A stretch of DNA of 64,000 bases, taken from assembly GCA_002633025.1 (NCBI GenBank), contig NMRB01000010.1, positions 762,995-826,994 of the forward strand, given 5' to 3'. The position numbers and the translations under genes were made by a program. The notes beneath the pieces are model-generated. The model was not told the origin of the DNA, searched no databases, and was given only the letters and a program-made list of their open reading frames with translations. Shown piece after piece: positions 48,301 to 60,530 of the stretch. The DNA is from Notospermus geniculatus. Taxonomy: Eukaryota; Nemertea; Pilidiophora; Heteronemertea; Lineidae. The number at the start of each line of letters is the position of its first letter. Positions within the stretch are counted from its first letter, which is position 1.

Positions 48301-51300
48301 TTATGAAAATTTGGTCATAAAACCTAGCACAGAGTTGTGGTCAAATCAAAAACATGACAAGGTGAAACCAACAACACCATCACGAATATCATCATGTGAT
48401 TGAATGCTTTCTGGGATGATGCCTATGTCGTTTAGGTAGGCCTATAGATTAATTACGGGATTTTTATTGGTATCCACATAAACTTCACCTGGAAATTTAT
48501 ATGTTTATGTTGGGAATCTGCATCCTGCTGCTGCTACATAAGTAAACTAATGGACCAGAATCCAGAAAATACCAGAAATGATTTTTTTCTCAGTGAATGT
48601 GTTAAGAGAAATAACAACTCGTAGTGACTGCATTTTTCCTGCATTTTACGCAGCAAGATAGATAACTGCACAAAATATATGCAGATGGCTGCCAAGATAT
48701 GTACGGTACAGTTTGGAGTTGCTCTATGTCTTCTTCACCCCTATCAGCAGGGCTAGAAGTTCTCTGTCTCCTCAAAAGAGTTATCAAATGAAGGAGTGAA
48801 ATTAACACAGCGAAGATTACCCCCATTGACCATGATGGCAATCACTATTGTTATCATTCTAAAGGTGTAGGATTGGTCCACAGCAATTCCAAGTTCCATC
48901 ACCATTCCTTTGGTGGATGTTTCCAAGCATTAAAACAGAGGACATTTAAAAATTGGAGAAAATTAAGACTTACCTGAAATATTTGCCAGATGTTGAAACC
49001 AGATCATCTGCTACTGCACAATATATTGATGTTTGAGATCCTTGGGTTGGACTTTTTGTAACAAGCCAGATGATTGGCTGGAGCATTGGAAAGAGGAAAT
49101 AGCGCACAATGGGCTTTTTAAAGATGTCCATGTAGCGGCCGAGTTCCGTTCTAACGACACCAGGATGGACAGCATTGGCAGTAACACCAGTACCTGAAAT
49201 TGTTGCATATTCTGTTGTGATTTGAGGAAATTGAAAATGATGTAAAAACACAGAAAGAGTTTTTTTTCTATCATGTTATATTGACAAAGCAGAAGGGTCT
49301 TTGGATGTTTAACATTCTGTTTTTTGAGAACATCTGCAGTGCACTTCCTTACCTATCTTAATAGGACATCAATCTAGTTGAATTGAAGCAGTTCATGATA
49401 TCAGCCACCACAGCAAGAGCAAACCAGAAACAAAATCCATACAGTTTCCGAACAAACAAAATAAGATTGATTTTGATTCACTCCAACTGAATGGAATTTC
49501 GATTGCATTAAAAGCACATTATTCACTACATGTATCTTGTAGAGAGAAGTGGTGGTACAAAGGGAACACCTGTTTATTTTTAAAAGCAGGGCAGTGTTGA
49601 CCTTCGAAATATGGCAGAGTAAATAGAAGGTATTGCTTATTCGTAATTCGTTATTGATGAGAAGAAGCTTCAACTGACAACTCAACTGTGAGAATATTTG
49701 AATATTCACAAAGGATAATGAAGGAATGAATGGCAAGAACCCTCAGGAGAATATCCATTTAGAAGTCTCGACTTCGTGCCATCACTTCAATAAGATACAA
49801 TGTTATAGTCAAACCTTGCCAGCAAATAAGTAGAACATTGTAACTGCCTACGCAATAGAAACCGTTTCTGCGTAGGAGCTCCAATGTTTCAAACAACAAA
49901 TACATTCCCCTGAAATGGTACTCCATAAATCTCCCAAAAACATTGATGAGATGTGTCTTATGATAATCCAGTTGCAACCTGCAACTTTAATGCCCGAAGT
50001 AGTGGATTGCAACTTTAATTTTTCCAAGTAACACAACGTTAGTAACCAAGGGAAACTGCATTACCCTGGAAAAGGAATACAGAACACCATTTCCATCACG
50101 GTAAGATTTACCATTGGCCCTTGGCAATTCATAAGAAAAGAACTAACAATGGTTTGTCACTGTTAAGAAAGATAAAGCCACATCTTACACAAAAGATGCA
50201 AAGAAATTGTTCTTTATGAACAGAGATGGCATGCAGAAGAATATCAACCTCATTAACTTTCCAGATTGTTGTGTTTTCTCCTAAGTGTTTTCCATAGGTG
50301 CGAATGCATGTGTAATGAGCAATGACTTCGGCAATGAGAACAAAATTGTTACCAGCAGAGTCATAATTGAAAATAGAGATTTTTCCACATCTAACTTGCT
50401 TTTGGCTTATGAAAGGTAAGCATTAACTTTCAACAGGCCAACTTAATTGACTGACATGGAGCGGAAGATGTACCGGCCAAAAGAAACAAGCTGGGAATAG
50501 ATACAACAGCAACAACTATGATATATCTCTGGTTGGGGAAATAAGCCCAGCGGTACCTTTATGACCAAGCATTTGTAGTTTGTTGTAACAGTTGTTAATG
50601 ATGGTATGTTTATCTCAACAAACATGTTTGAAGATTTAACTAGCAGGAGATGAATGGCAAGACATTATTTCTGGAGGTAGAGCACAAATGCCTCAGAGTT
50701 ATAAAGTATCCAGTGCTATGACAGGAATCTGACGGAAAGATTTTGAACAGTCGGTAAATATGAAGATGCAGAAGGCATCTTTATCTTATGATGGCCTGAG
50801 ATGATTGTGTACATCACTGTTCTACAAACACTGGTGGCGTGATCCGAAAAAACAAAACCGTGCACGAGCTACATACACAGTATCCTTTTCAACACAACTG
50901 AGGATATGTGAAATTACTGGGTGACATCTTGTCATAACTTGGGCAATTTGATTAAAACCTTATATCAGGTTTCAATTCTTTTTCAATCCACATTGGACAG
51001 TTGTTGGAATCAAGATAACAAAGACGAGAAATTAATTCTTTCCTTACCTTTCAATCTCCTGGCCAATTCCTTTGTGAATAAAACATTAGCTAATTTACTT
51101 TGGGCATACGCAATAGCAGGCTGGTAGTTCTTTTTGTTCATTAAATCGTCGAAATTCAGTTGAGCACGTTTGTCATAGTGTGCTATGGAGGTGAGGTTGA
51201 TGATACGACTTGGGGCGCTTGCAACCAACTTGTCCAGGAGTAAATTCGTCAGTAGAAAATGACCTGCATGAAAAAACAAGACATTTCATGTAACGGTGCA

Positions 51301-54300
51301 CTACATGACTATATTTGCTGCTTGCATTATATGAAGATGATGATGGTGATGATGATGATGACAATGATACCAATACTTGGCCAATTATTTTGAGAATACC
51401 GGTACATGTTTATGCAGCAGCCTACCACTAACTTCATCACTTAGGATTATGATTGGGACTTACCAAGATGGTTGACGCCAATCTGCATCTCAAATCCGTC
51501 ATCTGTCTTCGCATATGGACACCACATTACGCCAGCATTGTTAATTAGAATATCTAACCTTTCCTCTTCTGAAGAAAAAAACACAGATTTAAGACACAAG
51601 TTGGACCAAACCTGCCCCTGGAACCCAAACAGCAATGACGTACGTTTCATTCTGCCCCTTAGAATGCTGACCCTTAGAATGCTGACCAATCACGAAGAGA
51701 TGATGGGATTTCATTCGCATCAACTAGAAACATATCAGAACTGCATATAAAGGAAATATCACTTCAACAACATATGCTCACATCACGACTTGGGTGGTAA
51801 GAATATAAAGTCATAAGGTGTAAAGAGAACCATCAGATAATTCAAGCCATACCAAAAACACGTTTTTTGCTTTTAACTGCCACCTCCAGGGCTGTAAGTT
51901 TACTAACAACTTTGCTGGGGCGTCTACAATATTGATGCTATGCAGCATCAGGAGTGTGGCTCTCATCAGAATGCCACACCGCTGTTGTTGGTGATTTCTT
52001 ATCCTGATTATGAGACTCGGGGCAAAATCAGGATAAATGATGTATTAATGACCCACACTGACAGATGATCAAGCTGTCTGATCCAATATGATCCATCGGC
52101 AAATAAGAAGGGTTGCTCTGTCCATAAGCTCTTTTTCATGTTGCATTGCTCTTTGGAAGTGGTGTCAAACAAAAGTCATGACTTAGAGGCAGACAGAATT
52201 GCTACCCAGTGATGTAATGTAAACTATGTAATTCAATGTGAACTCAATTCAATTCAATTCAATTCAATTTATTGCTCAACAATACAAAATTGCTAAGAGC
52301 ACAAGAATCAACATATGTATACCAATACTTTACAAGATGGAGGTACAGGATGTAACAGTGGAGTTAATCAACCGATTTCTGATAATGCTTTTAACAGGAA
52401 GTTAGAGAGGGTTTTTAAAACCTTAGGTGGAGCATTGAAAAGAGCCTTATACTTATAAATGTCATAAATGTTATAAATTTGCGATCTGGGGAAGCTGCTG
52501 ACCCTACCAGCTTCAAGTCAGGATGAAGCAAGTTAGAATAGGGGTTATTTAGGGCTTCTGCAATTACTTACTGGACTTAAATTCCTCTACAAAGTTATGA
52601 ATAGAATTGATATTGGCTAAGTCAAGTTTGTAGAGAGCAAGAAGGTCAGGTTTTGCAACCTCAGCACGCAACTCTTGGACTGCCTCTTCACCTCTTAATC
52701 TGTCACGACATGCTAACACCACTTTGGCACCTGAAATGGCAGAAGTTTCGAACATCCCAGTCTAGTATGATGAAGTTTAAATACCAAATCATGATTACCT
52801 GAATAACCTGCATTCGACAAGTCATTTATGGTCTACAAACTTTGAAATTTTGACTCTGCATGGTTAATCACCTGAACTGATGGGTAATTATCAAAGGCAA
52901 TAGAGACCCTAAAAACATCGATTGCAAAATCCCTTCACGGCCTTGAATCACCATTGATGAAGAATCTTGCTTGCCTTTGTTGTTGCAGAGTCAACCAAGC
53001 AGGATGATGATTTGCAAAATATTCAGTTCTGCCAAAAATTCACAAAAAGAAATGCAACCTAATGATTTTTTTTTATAACATCCAAAATAATTTCTGTGTT
53101 GAATGAATGTATTGAAACCGGGAAGAGTTTGTTTACCAACAGACCAGAACCTTACATCCTAAAAATAATCTTGTTGCTCGCCTGGGGATGTATTCTCTCG
53201 CGCAGATTCACTTCAATAAGATCTATTGATTTACATTTAGCAACAGGCAACAAGCCAACCACAGCAACATCTTGTATCGCTTCAGGGGTGAGACTATTTC
53301 AGTCGAGGAAGAAATCTTTGCAAGAACAATAATAATTCAACAGAACTATCCAATGATGTTGAACATACCGGTATTTGTTTTGGTTATATAAACTAATACC
53401 AGTACCATTATATCATGCTATACTGCATTTATTGGTATCTATCCAAGTGTTAGAAGAATGTAAATGTACATGAAGGCTTTATTTTCAACTCTAGTCTATG
53501 ATATACTGGGATACAGCAAACAATACCAAGGCAATTATTTGATAGTGAAGTCACTGGGGCAGAATTTATCACATTTCCTTGTATTTCTACACAGGATTCA
53601 TTGGTCATTTTATTTCTGATAGATTTATTTGCTCCAAATTTCCTGTCAATGCACATTCCCAGGCTGATGTTGTGTGAACAGTTATATAAACTGAAGGAAC
53701 AAACACATAAAACTCCGATTTCCTTTACACAACACTGGTACCATTCTTACCACAGAAAATCTATCCAATAGATCAATGACACTATGGCTTATAGTCTGTT
53801 CCAAAAAACAGGCAACAAACAGTTATAATACAGAGCTTGTCAATAAGTGCATATTGTAATGAGAGGTAATATTCTATTACCAATGCCCCTTCTATGGCAT
53901 TTTGGCCTAGAAGCCAACACAAAGCTGCTTATTTACATACTCTTCAGGAGAGAAAACTTTTTAAGGTACACCATGCTCTACTAAGATTCATTTGAACAAT
54001 GCGGAAATCCTCGTGTTCTCAAACAGGCCATGTTGATAAGTCAATGCCAAATGTATGTGGAACTGAAAACTTCTATAAATAGCTTCAGCCGAAACCAGCA
54101 ACGCTATTCCAAAATTATGATTTATTCATTTACCTCCACAGAGTACAAATATCATATAATGAAACTGTTACTTTCTCATTACTTGCCCATTTATTGTTAG
54201 AATGTCAACCACAAATCTTCTCACCAATGGTAAATGCCACACATTTACTACTACGGTGCTTTTCAGTTAACACGCAAAAGGAAATAGGAGAATAAATATT

Positions 54301-56522
54301 TTGTAATTGCAGCTAAATATCAAAGGAATGTCAATCAATTTCAGGGCCAACAGCCATATTATTTCCAATTAACTGCAGCTGTAAATGAACCACACAAAAT
54401 AAGACCACAGTACCTCTTCTGATGAGATCTCTGGCAGTTTCCTTTCCTATTCCAGTGTTTGCTCCTGTAATGATGACTGTTTTACCATCCAGTCTTTTCT
54501 GAATGTGACATACTCCTCCATTCATGTGATTCCTGAAATGATATTGATGAGGACAAGAATTAATAGAAAAAGGATACAGTATGAGTTTAGAGGGAGCAAC
54601 TGGATCTAACATTCTAAGTGATTTATTCCCATTTCACCCTCTTTCCCAATTCACCCCCTGATACAAACTCTGGCAATATGCTGGACTACTAGAGTTCAGA
54701 AATTAACTTGACTGTTGGCATTTTGGGGGTTACCAGGGGGTCAGCAGCTTTCCCAAAAAAGGTTGCATTGCTAACCATCGCATTGAGAATAATTTCCATG
54801 CCAATTTTTAAATTGGCAGAGTGAGAGTAACGGGGAGAGTAGTCACTTGCTCATCCAAGTTCTGTTGATTTCAGTGAACAGCTCCCCAGGTTTTCCATCC
54901 CTAGGTGGAACCAAAATATTTTGATAGTATAAAAGGAATTTTTCCCAAGTCTGAGTACCACCCCCAAATCAAAGTCTCAGCATGCCACAGGCAGTTTCTT
55001 CACAGCCAAATGTGACACATGTGATTAGTTCAAGTTCTATGCCAAACATACATTATTCCAATAATAAAGGTTTGTACAATGTTAGTGCTAAATAATCTCA
55101 TGTTCTAGTTGGGTTCTTTGGTTGTATTTCACGCATAGTAAATGGTTTATAGTATCCCTTTTGCCATTTATTTTTCTCACACTTCTACACTTTCACTGAT
55201 TTCACACAGTATAATAACTATTGATATAAATAGAGGAGTAAAAGAATTACTTGTGAGAACTTCCACATTGGGACACAGACCAAATTTTTTGGGAAATGAA
55301 AACCTAAGTAATAGTCTTGAATTGAAAGACATTTGAGTAAGGCTTTCCACGACCAATCAAGCTTGAATGACAATCAATCTGTCAATCAAACCAATCAAAC
55401 TGATCTGTCAGATAAATCCTGTCAATTAGACACCTGAGGTGACCCATCTGACCCACATCACAAAAGACCATGCATGGTTTCTCAAGATGCACAACAGAGT
55501 CACTGACGATAAGTTCAGGGGAGTCCTTGTCCACAGATCTCTCCCATGAAGAAGATAAATAGGGTTGGAAGAGTGACAGTTGCATGCAAGGAGGCCATGG
55601 CACGCACCAACGCATAATGGTCTGTCAGTCAAAACTGTATATCATATTGTCTTTGAATGTTGAAATTGGTGCTGGTTGAGAAAAAGATGGTAATCTTCAA
55701 TGTTCAGGTCAAGGGAAATAGAAGGTCACCCACAACTACATTACAATACTATGGCTAGGAATCACTACATGCACATCCAGAGTCCTCCATAACCTTTTCA
55801 AGAAATGTCCCTTTTGGGGATTCAATTCAAAAACCAAAGAACACTCAAAAGTTAATCTCTTCACAGCCAAGGCAGATTTTGTTAAAAATGAAGATACCTT
55901 CATGTAGGCCTATGTAAGGCAAGTTTGAAAGAAACCTGAAAACTGTCACATTAGAATTCCTCAATGGAAAGCTCTCAGTGAGTATTTTCCAATAATACAG
56001 AACCTATGACAGGGTTTCTGTAAGATTTCTTGATTTGGTAATAGGTTATTTTTGATGAAATTGCCTTTGGTAGTGAAAGGGTTAACAGGTGACACGAGGT
56101 ACATCAGAAAAATTATGTAATGAAAAAATGGTGAAAACTACGTGTTATGGAAGCCTGCACTTTTCATCAGGTAACAAAATTACAAAGCATTATTGATACA
56201 TTCCCTGCAGTTAGAAGCAAAATAGGCAGGGAAAAGTAGAGGCGGCGGCCAAAGGGCAGGAACCTGTGACATGGAACTCAGAAAAGGCGCAAGAAGGGCT
56301 GATTAATTTCATGTGTATTATTTTGCCAGCAACGCAGAAGAGAATGGGAGTTTGAGGGACCTGGGCGGGAATCATTTCGTGACCTTTAATTTAATTAAAC
56401 CTGCAGCAGCCCTTTAAACAACAAAATATTCGGTATAGCAGTATTATAACTTACTTCAACAATCCGAGAAGGACGATAATCCCACAGACCGCAAGGCCAA
56501 CACCACTCAGGACCAACTCCAT
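45316..56522 (-). CDS. Retinol dehydrogenase-like short-chain dehydrogenase (RDH11-14 type)
   Basis: Seven exons join in phase: 56455-56522, 54414-54532, 52572-52730, 51464-51568, 51048-51263, 48974-49193, 45316-45487, giving 352 residues. An N-terminal hydrophobic segment ([20 protein letters not shown]) is a probable membrane anchor. The Rossmann fold follows: [12 protein letters not shown] (cofactor binding) in exon 2, ACRD in exon 3 (NADP preference in this group), NNAGVM in exon 4, then LTSIAHY and [11 protein letters not shown] (catalytic Y and K) in exon 5. Exon 6 begins with the [10 protein letters not shown] segment, and KYFSDC crosses the last splice junction. These features fit RDH11/12/13/14-type NADP-dependent retinal reductases, usually on ER or mitochondrial membranes; the exact substrate cannot be told. 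The C-terminus (last exon) is longer and more acidic than usual. Exons 3-7 lie within the duplicated block. Confidence 0.95.
47016..47308. repeat. 145-bp tandem duplication, each unit with a near-perfect palindrome
   Basis: The units start at about 47016 and 47161. Each contains GGTTAGGCCCTACGACGAC and its imperfect inverse GTCGTCGTATGGCCTAACC (47027-47104 and 47172-47249). Both are followed by the same AATATGACCATGAACAACA sequence. The first duplication unit has one copy of the flank and no palindrome. Confidence 0.9.
47448..47511. repeat. Two adjacent perfect hairpins
   Basis: CCGATAACATCTCT pairs with AGAGATGTTATCGG (47448-47476), and AGAGTGTGGATTCAGAG pairs with CTCTGAATCCACACTCT (47477-47511). 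The corresponding place in unit 1 (about 36617-36645) is a single unpaired version. Confidence 0.9.
52244..52475 (-). mobile_element. LINE-like 3' end with TTGAA-type tail
   Basis: Read on the - strand, AATAAATTGAATTGAATTG ends a 200-bp unit-2-specific insert with a pentanucleotide tail. That is the signature of a 5'-truncated non-LTR retrotransposon. No reverse transcriptase is present, so the clade cannot be given. Confidence 0.55.
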
Positions 56523-57291
56523 TTTGCAACTGACCTCAACTTGTCGGCACGTTCCTTGTGTCGGGGAAAGTCCAAGCAGCCCAGGGGGTGAAGTGAATTA
56601 TCCCTTGTGGTGGAACGTGGGGAAATAATACGGCTTTCGAGTTATAATCCTAAAAGCTGTGTAAGTTTGCAGGTGGACATGCAAAATCGTTCATTGTAAT
56701 CGCCCACAGTAAATATAACTCGATAATAGCGGTACAGATTGTCCTCCCAACACCCCCACGCTGAATGGGGCTGCTAGATCTTGAGTTCCAAGCAGCTGGT
56801 CACGTGTCCGGAAATCAACAATAATATCCTAGAAATAGACGTGGCTCGCGATCAACACGTGGGTTGTGGTTACAAAACGACGATTCGTGCGTGGTTAACC
56901 GTTGTATATCCTCATTCAGTGAAAGAAAACTGACGATTAGTCCTAATTACAAAAGAACAATTAGGCCATTTATCAATTAATTAACCATTCGAATAATCAG
57001 ATGACGTGCGTATCCTGGAAAGGAGAAAATTACTTACACTGAACTGAACAACCAGCGAAAAATGTGCCGTAAAAAGACCATCAGAACAACAGTTTAATAG
57101 TTACACTATTTGCACTGATAGTGATAATTTGGTGATACGGCGGTTAGTTTATCGCATAGGGTTATTGATCCGTATATATTATCAACGTAGATAAAAAGTA
57201 ACAAAGAAAATGCCAGTCGTTATGTGTACCGGTATAGTAATATCCAAAACGAGAACTAGCCGAGAACTAGCCAAGAAAATTCGCCAGATAA

Positions 57292-57455
57292 AGCCTTGTT
57301 CACACTGCAGGTGCGGTGGGATGCGAAATTTTTCGCGCCTGATTGTTTCCACTGTTAAGCCTATAGCTGTTCACACTTGCGGTGCGACGCAATGCGGTAA
57401 GAAGGCTTTAAACCTTTGTACAGATCGCACCGCACCTGCAGTGTGAACAAGGCTT
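57292..57455. mobile_element. Fold-back MITE
   Basis: AAGCCTTGTTCACACTGCAGG is mirrored at the right end (described as positions 57292-57311 against 57436-57455). The arms continue through GTGCGGTG. An additional internal GTTCACACTTGCGGTGCG block repeats the arm motif. Confidence 0.87.
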
Positions 57456-58284
57456 AAGCAAGAAAGATTTTTTTCAAAAGTGGTCGGAAGATGGCCAGGA
57501 TGGATAAAAAGTCATCACAGTAATTTTGCGACAGAAAACTTCTTCGCCGCTTAAAAGTAGGCCCCTAGTCAATTTTCAGACGAGGGCGCTCCTCCATCAC
57601 GTTCCGTTGGGGTTTTCTCGTTCGGCTGAGATGGCTCTCAATGGGCAATGTTATAAAAGGCGCCTCTCCACGTGCTGTCAGATAGTCAGTTATTGCTGTC
57701 AGACAGAGAGAGAGCTGTCACGTCATTTCACCCCATTTTGTCCGTCATTTCACTCATCCCCGCACATCACGTAACGGGGCTCCTCCACAGATTTTAACCG
57801 CCCTTGGAGTAGGAGACTGACAAGAAAAAAAAACGCTGAGGCGACAAGTTTTCGGAGGCTCGTCCACGTTGGCGGGTGGGTGTCCTGAACGAATACAGGT
57901 CTTTGTGTGGTGTTCCGTTGGCCAGACTGCTCCCACCACCAGCTACGAAAAGAGGTGTGGCGGCGCAGCTCATACAACAGCGACCTCGACGAGACTCGTG
58001 GTAATTAAAGGCCAGAACTTGCATGGTGGGTGGACGAATACTCGAATGACAGTTACTAGACTGAAGCGCCATCTAAAAACAACAGGCATTACCAGCATTG
58101 GTTACCACCAGACGGGCGCGATATATGGTTGCTCCCCGTCTCAGTGGTTCCTTTTCAATGGACAGACATACAGAAGCAGGGGGCACTGATCTTTGGACCA
58201 AGTCGTCCAGGCTACCGCGCTGTCCTCTGGCGTTGTCAAAACAAACTAAACGTCTCCAGCGACAAATGCGCTGAACATCACAAG

Positions 58285-58469
58285 AGCAATACTAGGGCGC
58301 TGCTCCACTTAACAGTTTTTTCGCAGAAGTTGGCTCTCAATGGGCAACTCAACTGCGAGCAGTTGTTTGTGTCATTGGTCTCAGCGTAAGCCGACAGGAC
58401 ACAAACAATGGTGAATTGCCCATTGTGAGCCAACTTCTGCGAGAAAACTGTCAAGTGGAGCAGCGCCTT
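58285..58469. mobile_element. Fold-back element (GCTGCTCCACTT family)
   Basis: GGCGCTGCTCCACTT, followed by TTCGCAGAAGTTGGCTC and AATGGGCAA, is mirrored in the right half with near identity. Single-arm relatives lie near 31979-32030, 43303-43355 and 57587-57645. Confidence 0.82.
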
Positions 58470-60530
58470 CATTCGGAACTTCCGAAGGCAACTGCTCGGC
58501 AATTTCCGTAGACACTCGCATTTCCCCTCGGACACAATTCCAAGGCTGCCATCTTGAACGCGCAACGATTTCAATGCGTTTCTGGTGGTTTGGATGCGGT
58601 CGCCTCATCACACCCTGCGCATGAACGAAATAGGTCGCGCAAAAACGTTGCGTTATTGATCAATAATTGGCAGATTCGGTGAGATATCGGTAAGTTTATA
58701 TATAATATGCCTCAACTTATCCAGGAAATATGGTTGGATATCTTAGCAGGCCAAAATTCGGCGAAAATAGTTCCACGGTCGGTCACGTGGGTTTGTTGAT
58801 GACAACATGGCTGCCTTGGACTTGTGTCCGAGGTGAAATGCGCCGCCCAGTGGATAGATAAGCAGTTCGCCTCAGGTCGTTCCGAATGCAGCGCCTTATA
58901 ACAGACGGCCGGGGCGTTTACACAGTCCACGGGTTTCCACTGCCCGCAAAATGGAGAAATTTCCGTTGGATGTTCTGAATTAAATGATGCGACTTCGCTG
59001 TTCTAACTGCTGTTTAGCGAAGGCATGAACACGGAACTGCATCAGGCTCCCTGGCTCGGGAATATAAAATCGCATATCGTTCATCAAAAATACGCACAGA
59101 GTGTTATCCTTGAACATGGTGCGGCTACCGCTGATGCAAAGGCCTCAGAGGTTTGCGTCAGTTTTCAGATTTGAATCCGTCTTCCCAGGACACTTCCCTC
59201 CCATTTCTCCCACATCGGCAAACATTACATCCCTTAAAGATAATGTATCACGGGTATTTTCGCGGGCCACGAAAATCATTGTTTATTTACAGTTTATTTG
59301 TTTGTGTCCTCTTTGTCTTATGAGTAATTTGTTGGTGGCATGCCCCTCTAGAAATTATTTTGATACTGGGGCAATTTGTTGGGTTGGCATGTCCCAAAAG
59401 TCCAAAATAATATAATGTACATGCATACATAATGTAACATCCCGGCATGTTTACAAACATTGAATGTAAACAATGAAGTCATGATACATTATCTTTAACG
59501 ACAGTTGACTGCCAGCTCAGGGTTTAATTCACGTTAAAATGCCTGATGATGTTTTGTTTTGAGGAAAGGCTTCACAAATGCAGCAACGCTCAATCAAAGG
59601 GTAGAGTCTATCGTTGACACTATCAGCTTCTGCTCGCCAGGTCTCATGATGGATTTCTTCAGCCCAAAACTAAGAAATCGGGAGACCATATCTGACAAGA
59701 TCACTTTTGTCCATCATCACACGACAGTTTCCTCAACATGCTCAAAGCCATGTGACCAATCAACGTAGGCGTTGACACTAATCATCATAAACCTGACAGT
59801 AGAGTAAATTCAGTTCCCCTGTTCACCGATAGGTGTCACTTGTCAGCTAGCAGAGGAGAAGGTCAAAGGTGGCTGATAAATTGCAGGATTCTGCGAAAGA
59901 ACATTAAATGCTTGGAGTTGCAGGTTAATGCACCCTTCAACAGACTCTTCTGAATCTGTCGAGATCATTTCTAGGCTATTTGTGCACCGATTTAGCGTAT
60001 AAAACGTTTCTTTTTGGTGGATTTTGATGAGGTCTTGGATTGTGAATGACGTCATTCGGGCCATTCCAGCCAATCAGCTTCGTAAATTATCGGCCTTTGC
60101 GCAGAGCTTATTTTCCCTGGCGTGTGGAAGAGAATAGGACGGCCATCTTGTTTTCCAAATGATAGAATTTCGGGCTTTTCCCTCCTTTTGATGGGTTGGA
60201 ATGTCATGGAGTAATTAAATGCCTACTCAGTTTTGGAGATCAGAATCTGGAGTAGGCAGCTACGTGGTAAAATTTTCATGTGGGGCGGAGATTAAGGTAG
60301 AAAACGTCCCGATTTGACGTCTGTGGTTCTGAAGAAAATCACCAAGCCGAGCCCCTTCCATTTCGCTGCCCCTGACTTCACCGGTTTGTTTTGGATTATT
60401 TCGGGTCGGTTTCTCTGAGTTGGGATAGTGTTAGATATTATTTCGGATTCTACTGAACAACCACATTCATGGTCAAGTGTTTTTTGTGCTAGAACCAGGG
60501 ATATTTCTGTAGAATAAATCACAATCCAAG

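Larger units (their letters stand above)
42326..52680. repeat. Segmental duplication, unit 2 (promoter-proximal SDR copy)
   Basis: Colinear with 30600-42237. Unit-specific features are an insertion at 43356-43723, a doubled palindrome at 47016-47308, twin hairpins at 47448-47511 and a LINE-like fragment at 52244-52475. Beyond 52680 the SDR exon 3 continues intact. Confidence 0.93.
56523..60530. other. Intergenic region between SDR and MARK genes
   Basis: Contains the presumed divergent promoter regions of the - strand SDR gene (start 56522) and the + strand MARK gene (start 60531), a MITE at 57292-57455 and a fold-back at 58285-58469. No coding exon was recognised. ORFs at 57.5-58.6 kb overlap the repeats. 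Confidence 0.55.

Noticed and set aside
30600-52680. Treating the whole duplication as uncollapsed haplotypes
   Set aside because: Kept as an alternative but not preferred: the joint falls inside an exon and is followed by unmatched filler rather than by the allelic continuation.
57750-58611. Several overlapping ORFs of 75-106 codons
   Set aside because: They overlap a fold-back element on both strands and show no splice structure or domain.
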